From Clostridia bacterium (lineage in GTDB: Bacteria > Bacillota > Clostridia > Oscillospirales > QAMX01), in contig JAFYNU010000258.1 in assembly GCA_017547975.1 (NCBI GenBank), positions 1 through 5,237 of the forward strand: 5,237 nucleotides of DNA, read 5' to 3'. Positions 1 to 5,237 of this stretch are shown piece after piece. Below the pieces are notes generated by a model. That model saw only the letters and a program-made list of their open reading frames with translations. It did not search any database and was not told the origin of the DNA. Both the position numbers and the translations under genes were made by a program. Every line of letters starts with the position of its first letter. The first letter of the stretch is position 1.

Positions 1-168
1 CACCACGGCAGCCACCCCCACCTGGTCCACGAATTTGTCACCAGCATTTTGGAAAACCGCAAGCCCTGGATCGACGAAGTTCTGGGGGCTAACATCACCG
101 CCGCCGGGCTTTGTGCCCACATCTCCGCCATGCAGGACGGAGAAGCGGTGATCGTGCCGGAATTCTGA
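1..168 (+). CDS. Gfo/Idh/MocA-family oxidoreductase, C-terminal end (5' partial)
   Basis: Frame 1 is open from the first base to a TGA at 166-168, giving the last 55 residues of a protein that begins before the window. The stretch HHGSHPHLVHEF, then RKPWIDEV, AAGLCAH and a closing VIVPEF, matches my memory of the C-terminal end of Gfo/Idh/MocA dehydrogenases, where a His-rich turn is followed by 'EFV.SI..GRKPWIDE...A...TA.G..AH.SA'. These are NAD(P)-dependent cytoplasmic enzymes that oxidise or reduce sugars, inositols or their derivatives. The N-terminal Rossmann fold is outside the window, so cofactor and substrate cannot be assigned. It is the only plus-strand gene seen, converges on the rrf2 gene, and is closed by a strong terminator 12 bases after the stop. 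The family call rests on this short tail only. Confidence 0.8.
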   Translation, partial: HHGSHPHLVHEFVTSILENRKPWIDEVLGANITAAGLCAHISAMQDGEAVIVPEF

Positions 169-175
169 ACCATAT

Positions 176-212
176 AAAAAACGAGGAGCTTGGCGCTCCT
201 CGTTTTCTTTTT
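176..212. terminator. Bidirectional rho-independent terminator
   Basis: A perfect 9-bp stem, ACGAGGAGC (181-189) with GCTCCTCGT (195-203), closes a 5-base loop. On the plus strand it is followed by TTTTCTTTTT (203-212). On the minus strand the six A's at 176-181 give a TTTTTT run after the same stem. It can therefore stop both the oxidoreductase transcript coming from the left and the rrf2 transcript coming from the right, as expected between convergent genes. Confidence 0.9.
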
Positions 213-218
213 ACGATG

Positions 219-620
219 TTATTTCAAAAGATCCGCCAGGGTGATGCCATCGAAGTATCCGTTCACCAGGTCATGGAATTCCTGCCACATGGGTTTGGTG
301 CGGCACGACCCGGAGCGGTCGCATTCGCCGCCGGTGCAGCCGGCACAGGCCACCGGGGCCAGGTCACCCTCTGCCAGGCGCAGGATGTCCCCCACCCGGT
401 ACTCCTCCGGGGCCCGGGACAGGCGGTAGCCGCCGCTTTTCCCCTGGATGCCCTCTACAAAGTGGCTTTTGGACAGGGCGGGCATAATTTTTTCCATGTA
501 CTTGAGGGAAAGGCCCTGCCGCTGAGCCACGTTCTTCATGGCGATATAGCCTTCCTCCCGGTGTTCCGCCAGGTCCAGCATGACCCGCAGGGCGTAGCGC
601 CCCCGTGTGGAAATCATCAT
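219..620 (-). CDS. Rrf2/IscR-family Fe-S-type transcriptional regulator
   Basis: The protein has 133 residues, a normal length for the Rrf2 family. It opens MMISTRGRYALRVMLDLA, the classic Rrf2 N-terminus. A winged helix-turn-helix follows (about 27-70), with the recognition region LSLKYMEKIM and the wing GKSGGYRLSRAP. Cysteines at 92, 95, 100 and 106 lie in the loop where IscR and NsrR bind an [Fe-S] cluster (IscR uses C92, C98, C104 and H107), so a cluster-sensing role is likely, though the ligand set is inferred. Members are cytoplasmic repressors or activators of Fe-S, cysteine or stress genes. The ATG at 620 is chosen because AAAGGAGG (629-636) stands 8 bases upstream; the adjacent ATG at 617 is the only close alternative. 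The gene lies 64 bases after nifU with its own promoter, and it probably regulates this Fe-S locus. It could be called iscR-like, but orthology cannot be shown here. Confidence 0.95.
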   Translation of the reverse strand: MMISTRGRYALRVMLDLAEHREEGYIAMKNVAQRQGLSLKYMEKIMPALSKSHFVEGIQGKSGGYRLSRAPEEYRVGDILRLAEGDLAPVACAGCTGGECDRSGSCRTKPMWQEFHDLVNGYFDGITLADLLK

Positions 621-628
621 GTCCCCAT

Positions 629-636
629 CCTCCTTT
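629..636 (-). promoter_or_regulatory. Ribosome binding site of rrf2
   Basis: The minus-strand sequence AAAGGAGG stands 8 bases before the first of two consecutive ATG codons (620 and 617) and fits the first better. Confidence 0.85.
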
Positions 637-649
637 GCTTTCTCGATTC

Positions 650-678
650 ATTATACGCCATTTTTGTCAGAATGGCAA
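650..678 (-). promoter_or_regulatory. Promoter of rrf2 with inverted repeat in the spacer
   Basis: On the minus strand a -35 box TTGCCA (673-678, five of six to TTGACA) is followed after exactly 17 bases by a perfect -10 box TATAAT (650-655). Transcription would start near 643, giving a leader of roughly 23 bases that carries the AAAGGAGG site. A perfect inverted repeat, GCCATT (657-662) and AATGGC (671-676), spans the spacer and cuts into the -35 box, the place where a repressor would block RNA polymerase. The promoter lies between the nifU stop and rrf2, so rrf2 can be transcribed apart from nifSU. Autoregulation is an inference from the repeat position. Confidence 0.75.
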
Positions 679-684
679 GCCCCG

Positions 685-1119
685 TCAATGGTGGCTGCAG
701 TGGTCGCAGTTTTCGCAGTCGGGGAAGAGGGAGCGGTCATACTCTATGCCGTTGCGCTCAAAATAATCCTGCAGGGCCTTCTTGATGGCCTCCTCCGCCA
801 GCACCGAACAGTGGATTTTGTGACCGGGAAGTCCGTCCAGAGCCTCCACCACCGCCTTGTTGGTCAGGGTGAGGGCATCGGCGATGGGTTTGCCCTTGAT
901 GAGCTCGGTGGCCATGCTGCTGGCGGCGATGGCGCTGCCGCAGCCGAAGGTCTCGAAGGACACGTCGGCGATGACGTCCCCCTCCACCTTCAGATAGATC
1001 TTCATGATATCGCCGCATTTGGCGTTGCCCACCTCTCCCACGCCGTCGGGATCGGCAAGGGCACCCACGTTCCGGGGGTTACGGAAATGATCCATGACTT
1101 TTTCGCTGTATAATGCCAT
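685..1119 (-). CDS. nifU: NifU/IscU-type Fe-S cluster assembly scaffold protein
   Basis: This 144-residue protein is an IscU-type scaffold on which [2Fe-2S]/[4Fe-4S] clusters are built in the cytoplasm from NifS-derived sulfur and iron, then passed to apo-proteins. The start MALYSEKVMDHFRNPRNVG is diagnostic. The three cluster cysteines are visible: C35 in NAKCGD (with D37), C60 in FGCGSAIA and C104 in KIHCSVLAEEA. The LPPVK motif that HscA recognises in proteobacterial IscU reads LPGHK (97-101), as expected in bacteria without the HscAB chaperones. An extra tail, CENCDHCSHH, ends the protein. The ATG is preceded by GAGGT at 10 bases, overlapping the nifS stop; the gap to nifS is only 12 bases, so the two are cotranscribed and probably translationally linked. 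It lacks the C-terminal Nfu domain of full-length NifU, so 'iscU-like' is an equally valid name. Confidence 0.96.
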   Translation of the reverse strand: MALYSEKVMDHFRNPRNVGALADPDGVGEVGNAKCGDIMKIYLKVEGDVIADVSFETFGCGSAIAASSMATELIKGKPIADALTLTNKAVVEALDGLPGHKIHCSVLAEEAIKKALQDYFERNGIEYDRSLFPDCENCDHCSHH

Positions 1120-1131
1120 ATCCTTGTTACC

Positions 1132-2319
<1,188 letters not shown>

Positions 2320-2324
2320 GTTGT

Positions 2325-2331
2325 CCTCCTT
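2325..2331 (-). promoter_or_regulatory. Ribosome binding site deciding the nifS start
   Basis: The minus-strand AAGGAGG lies 5 bases upstream of the GTG at 2319 and inside the frame that would be coding if the ATG at 2340 were used. This is the main reason for preferring the GTG start. Confidence 0.7.
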
Positions 2332-2340
2332 CTCCCCCAT

Positions 2341-2412
2341 TTCGGGGATCCTATCTATTGGGATCGGCGGTGTCCCGCCGCCTTATTACCTACCATGTCA
2401 AGGGGTAATTGG
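2341..2412 (-). promoter_or_regulatory. Candidate nifS control region (inverted repeats, weak promoter)
   Basis: The gap upstream of nifS has to contain its promoter, because a terminator closes the preceding operon. Three things are visible on the minus strand. An inverted repeat ATTACC/GGTAAT (arms 2404-2409 and 2385-2390, 13 bases apart) encloses a perfect TTGACA (2396-2401), but no good -10 stands 16-18 bases after that box. A perfect 6-bp hairpin CGGCGG/CCGCCG lies at 2365-2380. A weak promoter-like pair, GGGACA (2371-2376), 17 bases, TAGGAT (2348-2353), is placed so that transcription would start near the upstream ATG and leave a short leader with the AAGGAGG site for the GTG. The assignment is tentative; a weak -35 would fit a promoter helped or blocked by an Rrf2-type protein. 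Confidence 0.4.
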
Positions 2413-2446
2413 AAAATATTTTAAGGGAGTGCCGAAGCACTCCCTT
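2413..2446 (-). terminator. Rho-independent terminator after the GH28 gene
   Basis: On the minus strand AAGGGAGTGC (2437-2446) and GCACTCCCTT (2423-2432) form a perfect 10-bp stem around TTCG. This gives a C(UUCG)G tetraloop, one of the most stable RNA loops. The tail after the stem is TTAAAATATTTT, an interrupted but U-rich tract. It starts 17 bases after the GH28 stop and separates that operon from nifS. Confidence 0.8.
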
Positions 2447-2463
2447 TTGGGTATTCGATTGGG

Positions 2464-3741
2464 TTACCGCACGTCCTGCAGCCGGGCATCGGGACAATCC
2501 TCCACCACGACCCTGCCCTGCCAACTGTCTTCCTCGCCGGGTTCGACCGTGACCTTGAGATTTTGTATCTCAAGATCAGGAACACCCTTCACGTGGAACA
2601 GGATCGATTTTCTCTCCTTCAAAATGGCATCGGTCATTTCCTCAGGAGCGTACTTGTTCTTGTAATGAATTTTGATATTGCGGAAGGTCAGATCCCTGGC
2701 AAATCCTTTTTCCGGCGCCACAAGGCAGCTCCCGGCAGTGGCGTTGGCCACCAGGTTTTCCACCGTCATATCCCGCAGAGTCCCCCGATTGCCACCGATT
2801 CGAATGACCGAATTGGTATAGTCGGCACGAATATTGGAAATGGAAATGTGTTCCAGATTGGATGCCGAATTGTTGTTGTAGGAAAGCCCCAGGTTGATGA
2901 GGCAGGCCGCATGGGAAAACACCATATCCGAAATGGTCAGATAGCGAAGCAGTCCATTCCCTACCCCGATCCGGACCCCCGCCGAATAGGCGGAACACAC
3001 GCAATTTGTGATGGTGACGTATTCGCAGACCTTGGTGTTGTTTTTCAGTTTGGTAGGACAGCATCGCACCGCAATAGCGTCATCCCCGGTGTCGATGATA
3101 CAATCGGATACCGTTACGTGGGAGGAACTGTCGATATCGATGCCATCGGAGTTCCCTGCCGTATGGCCATTGAACACCTTGATGCCGCGAACCTGCACGT
3201 AATCACATCCGTGGAAGAAGCAGCACCAGCAGGGAGAGTTGCGAATGGTGATGTTTTCTACCTGGATGTGGCTGGATTCGATGAAGCAGATCAGCTGACC
3301 GGGGCGCAAATTGACCTTGTCCCGGGCCACCTGGATTCCCTCGTCCCAGCAGTAGTAGAAAATGGGATGCGGATCATCGAAGAAGGCATCCCCACTGCCG
3401 TTGATGACCCCCTGTCCTGTGATGGATACGTCGGTGACCTCGTGGGCAATGATCAAATGCTTACCATTCCACTGTTCTTCCCGGCTCCAGAAATTTTGGG
3501 GATATGCCTCGTTATCGTTATAGTCCGCAAGGTCGGTGCTTGCGATCAGTTCCGCCCCCTGTTCCAGGTGCAGATTTACATGGCTCTTGAGCCAGATGGT
3601 ACCGGTGACAAATCTGCCCGCCGGGATCCGCACCATGCCGCCTCCCTGGGAGGAGCAATCGTCGATGGCCGCCTGGATGGCAGCGGTATTCAGAGTTGCC
3701 CCGTCGGCAACTGCGCCGTAGTCTAAAACGTTGTAGGTCAT
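2464..3741 (-). CDS. GH28-type glycosidase (polygalacturonase-like, parallel beta-helix)
   Basis: The 425-residue protein opens with the pectin-lyase-fold start VLDYGAVADG...NTAAIQAAIDDC and runs through repeated 'V.I.N' beta-helix turns. GH28 catalytic acids are recognisable: NSDGIDI (N197, D199) and GDDAIAVR (D220, D221). The third and fourth family motifs differ: the GHG site reads SAG (253-255) and the RIK site reads RIG (314-316). It may therefore not be a standard endo-polygalacturonase; a rhamnogalacturonan- or oligosaccharide-active exo-enzyme is plausible. No signal peptide is present and there are 16 cysteines (three in CWCC at 171-174), so it is most likely cytoplasmic and acts on imported oligosaccharides. 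The ATG at 3741 has AAAGGAG six bases upstream, in the 15-base gap after the UroD-like gene, so the two form an operon. Exact linkage cleaved is unknown. Confidence 0.9.
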   Translation of the reverse strand: MTYNVLDYGAVADGATLNTAAIQAAIDDCSSQGGGMVRIPAGRFVTGTIWLKSHVNLHLEQGAELIASTDLADYNDNEAYPQNFWSREEQWNGKHLIIAHEVTDVSITGQGVINGSGDAFFDDPHPIFYYCWDEGIQVARDKVNLRPGQLICFIESSHIQVENITIRNSPCWCCFFHGCDYVQVRGIKVFNGHTAGNSDGIDIDSSSHVTVSDCIIDTGDDAIAVRCCPTKLKNNTKVCEYVTITNCVCSAYSAGVRIGVGNGLLRYLTISDMVFSHAACLINLGLSYNNNSASNLEHISISNIRADYTNSVIRIGGNRGTLRDMTVENLVANATAGSCLVAPEKGFARDLTFRNIKIHYKNKYAPEEMTDAILKERKSILFHVKGVPDLEIQNLKVTVEPGEEDSWQGRVVVEDCPDARLQDVR

Positions 3742-3756
3742 TTTGTTCTCCTTTCG

Positions 3757-4752
3757 TCAGTGCATCAAAACCGAAAGCATGGCCTCGATATTTTCCGGGG
3801 GCACGTCCCCGGGCACCGAATGGGTGGGGGCCGCAATCAGGCCGCCGTCGGGGAAGTGGGAAAGCATATCTCTGGTAATTGCCCTGATCTCCTCCGGGGT
3901 CTTGCAAGGGAGGGCCTGCTGGGTGCTGATACCGCCCCAAATGGTGATCTTGCCGTAGAGCTTTTCGGCATAATCGTAGCCGTAGATCTCGGGTTGGAAG
4001 GTCTGGTACACATTCAGGCCGATCTCGTAAAGGTCCTCCATGACCTCCCGTACATCCCCGCAGGAGTGCTGGGCCACGTATTTGCCGGCGGCGTGTACCC
4101 GATCGTACATCTTCTTGAGGCGGGGTTTGAAGAAGGTGCGCCAGGTGGCAGGGCCCATGATGAGTCCCTTTTGAGAGCCCCAGTCATCCCCAAAATAGAA
4201 GCAGTCGATGTCGTATTCCAGGGCGATATCCAGAACCTTCAGGTTCCGCTCCACGATCTTATCCAGCAGGGCATCCACAAATTCCGGATCCACCAGCATA
4301 TCGCAAAGCAGATTTTCCATGCCCCGCAGGGTCCATGCCCGTTCAAACAGGGAGAATCCGATGCCAGCCACCCGGAAGTTATTGGGGTCGGTGGCCATCA
4401 GGGCCTCCATCACGCCCCGGACGTGGGCTTCGTCCACTTCGGGGAAAACAAAATTCGCCAGGTCCTCCGGATCCTCCAGGAGGATGGAATCAATCACGCC
4501 GATGTCCTTATCCACACCGGTTTTATTCCAAACCACACCGAATTCGTCCCGGAAGTAACCGGACCGGATCTCCTCCTGGGCTTTGCCAAGATCGAAATGG
4601 GTGATGTGGTTATGGATGGTGCTCCGATAATCGGGGTTACCGGTGTAGGCCACCATTTTGTCATACATTTGGCCGGTAAAATCCACGTAATGGGGGGTAT
4701 AGTCGGGTTTTTGGAACTCAATCGCAGCGATCACGCGTTCACGGTTGGTCAT
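3757..4752 (-). CDS. Uroporphyrinogen decarboxylase (URO-D) superfamily protein, possibly methyltransferase-like
   Basis: The 331-residue protein starts MTNRERVIAAIEFQKPDYTP, the usual opening of the HemE/MtaA/MtbA/CmuA superfamily. Later marks are YFGDDWGSQKGLIMGPATWRTFFKPRLKKMYD (split here as YFGDDWGSQKG and PATWRTFFKP, about 186-210), then HSCGD with H229 and C231, GGISTQQALP (273-282) and the terminal PPENIEAM. H-x-C is the first half of the zinc site of corrinoid methyltransferases such as MtbA. Their distant third ligand, a cysteine just before 'P..TP.ENI', is here replaced by the stretch APTHSVP, offering H311. It is not likely to be true HemE, since no heme genes are near and the HemE N-terminus is absent. 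The ATG at 4752 has AAAGGAG 7 bases upstream; the in-frame ATG at 4824 lies in the terminator region and is rejected. It is cotranscribed with the GH28 gene. The reaction is unknown. Confidence 0.85.
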   Translation of the reverse strand: MTNRERVIAAIEFQKPDYTPHYVDFTGQMYDKMVAYTGNPDYRSTIHNHITHFDLGKAQEEIRSGYFRDEFGVVWNKTGVDKDIGVIDSILLEDPEDLANFVFPEVDEAHVRGVMEALMATDPNNFRVAGIGFSLFERAWTLRGMENLLCDMLVDPEFVDALLDKIVERNLKVLDIALEYDIDCFYFGDDWGSQKGLIMGPATWRTFFKPRLKKMYDRVHAAGKYVAQHSCGDVREVMEDLYEIGLNVYQTFQPEIYGYDYAEKLYGKITIWGGISTQQALPCKTPEEIRAITRDMLSHFPDGGLIAAPTHSVPGDVPPENIEAMLSVLMH

Positions 4753-4785
4753 GTGAGGGCTCCTTTCCGGGATTTTTTTGATTTC

Positions 4786-4814
4786 ATTATACATCAAAAA
4801 ACGCCCCCTGAAAA
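4786..4814 (-). promoter_or_regulatory. Promoter of the UroD-like/GH28 operon
   Basis: On the minus strand a perfect TATAAT (4786-4791) stands 17 bases after TTTTCA (4809-4814, four of six to TTGACA). The leader would be about 27 bases and contains the AAAGGAG site. The -35 box is the loop and part of the stem of the preceding gene's terminator, so termination and initiation share the same bases. The -10 is convincing; the -35 is weak. Confidence 0.65.
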
Positions 4815-4821
4815 GGGGGCG
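4796..4821 (-). terminator. Rho-independent terminator after the membrane-protein gene
   Basis: On the minus strand CGCCCCCT (4814-4821) pairs perfectly with AGGGGGCG (4802-4809) around a 4-base TTTC loop, and is followed by TTTTTTGATG. It lies six bases after the stop codon at 4828. Confidence 0.9.
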
Positions 4822-4827
4822 CAAGTC

Positions 4828-5237
4828 TTATATGAAAAATTTCCGTTCCATGGTTTCCCGGGCAGGGGCGTAGATCCCCAGGAAGATCAAATATCCGCCC
4901 AGAACCACCAGGGTGATCATGGGATACAGCGACCAGCCGATGTAGCGGATCTCCGGGAAGGTAATATTCATGAACCACTCTACCAAAAGCATCCACCCGC
5001 CGAAAACCACAAAGGCGCCCCCCATGATGAAGAGCTTTCCCCCTCGCAGATAGCGTAACAGGGTCACCACCGCGGTCACAATGAGCCCCACCCCGCCGGT
5101 CACAGGAAAGGCAAAGCTCAAAAACCATTCACCCCCGGTGACCAGGTCGATGAACAGCAGATAAAGCCCCACAGACAGAAAGAAACAGGGCACAAAAATC
5201 ACCGGATTCGGTTCCCGCCACCACAGAGGCAGGATCA
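4828..5237 (-). CDS. Membrane protein with four predicted helices (5' partial)
   Basis: I do not recognise the family. The frame ends at TAA (4828-4830) and is open to the right edge. A GTG at 5200-5202 could start a 124-residue protein, but no ribosome binding site precedes it and the frame continues upstream as ILPLWWREPNP, so the true start is probably beyond the window. Counting from that GTG, hydrophobic segments lie at about 2-22, 27-52, 57-80 and 89-111, with short polar loops (RYLRGGK; ITFPEIRY) and a basic C-terminal tail ARETMERKFFI. This is an integral inner-membrane protein or the membrane half of a longer protein. The LPLWW lead-in could follow a soluble N-terminal domain such as a zinc ribbon or a helix-turn-helix, but this is a guess. 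It is separated from the next operon by its own terminator, so no functional link is implied. Confidence 0.7.
   Translation of the reverse strand, partial: ILPLWWREPNPVIFVPCFFLSVGLYLLFIDLVTGGEWFLSFAFPVTGGVGLIVTAVVTLLRYLRGGKLFIMGGAFVVFGGWMLLVEWFMNITFPEIRYIGWSLYPMITLVVLGGYLIFLGIYAPARETMERKFFI

Noticed and set aside
2365..2380. CGGCGG/CCGCCG hairpin as a terminator or riboswitch element before nifS
   Set aside because: The stem is short and no U-tract follows on either strand; there is no larger conserved fold visible, so no riboswitch is claimed.
2396..2401. Perfect TTGACA upstream of nifS on the minus strand as a -35 box
   Set aside because: No acceptable -10 box is found 16-18 bases downstream (the spacer leads to GC-rich sequence), so it is listed only as part of a candidate control region.
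2563..3726. Plus-strand open frame of 387 codons opposite the GH28 gene
   Set aside because: Antisense shadow of a complete GH28 gene with recognisable catalytic motifs.
3757..4752. Assignment as HemE, uroporphyrinogen decarboxylase of heme synthesis
   Set aside because: The characteristic HemE N-terminal arginine-rich active-site motif (PVWFMRQAGR) is missing, and the neighbours are carbohydrate genes, so only the superfamily is claimed.
4753..4824. In-frame upstream ATG that would lengthen the UroD-like protein by 24 residues
   Set aside because: The extra segment covers the promoter -10, the ribosome binding site and terminator bases, and the family start MTNRERV is preceded by AAAGGAG at the right distance.
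3760..5058. Long plus-strand open frame of 432 codons opposite the UroD-like gene and membrane gene
   Set aside because: It crosses the terminator and promoter between two real minus-strand genes and resembles no protein family; codon shadow.

Overview
The window is GC-rich, about 58% by eye. Five of its six protein-coding genes lie on the minus strand. Strong AAGGAGG-type ribosome binding sites, TATAAT -10 boxes, a clostridial-type NifS/NifU/Rrf2 iron-sulfur locus and carbohydrate-catabolism genes without export signals together suggest an anaerobic Firmicute of class Clostridia. A gut or rumen Oscillospiraceae/Ruminococcaceae relative is plausible. This placement is inferred from gene content and style; no marker gene is present.

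Left to right: (1) bases 1-168 hold the 3' end of a plus-strand Gfo/Idh/MocA-type sugar oxidoreductase. (2) A bidirectional rho-independent terminator at about 176-212 separates it from the convergent minus-strand genes. (3) An iron-sulfur biogenesis block on the minus strand reads, in transcription order, nifS (cysteine desulfurase), nifU/iscU-type scaffold, then an Rrf2/IscR-type regulator with its own promoter in the nifU-rrf2 gap. (4) A 120-base gap (2341-2463) holds a UUCG-loop terminator for the upstream operon and a candidate regulatory region for nifS. (5) A two-gene minus-strand operon encodes a uroporphyrinogen-decarboxylase-superfamily protein followed 15 bases later by a GH28-type parallel beta-helix glycosidase. 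Its promoter overlaps the terminator of the next gene. (6) At the right edge is the 3' part of a four-helix membrane protein whose reading frame is still open at the window end.

How the genes work together: NifS takes sulfur from cysteine and passes it to NifU, where [Fe-S] clusters are built. The Rrf2 protein has a cysteine cluster of the kind that senses Fe-S status and probably controls the locus or itself. The UroD-like/GH28 pair looks like a cytoplasmic carbohydrate-processing unit acting on an imported pectin-type oligosaccharide. The UroD-superfamily partner may be a methyltransferase-like enzyme, but neither substrate can be read from the sequence.

No mobile element, CRISPR array, tRNA or rRNA was seen. 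The window is mostly ordinary. The most interesting points are the UroD-like/GH28 pairing, the altered GH28 active-site motifs, and the inverted repeats placed in the candidate control regions of rrf2 and nifS. I see no convincing undescribed defence or mobile system.
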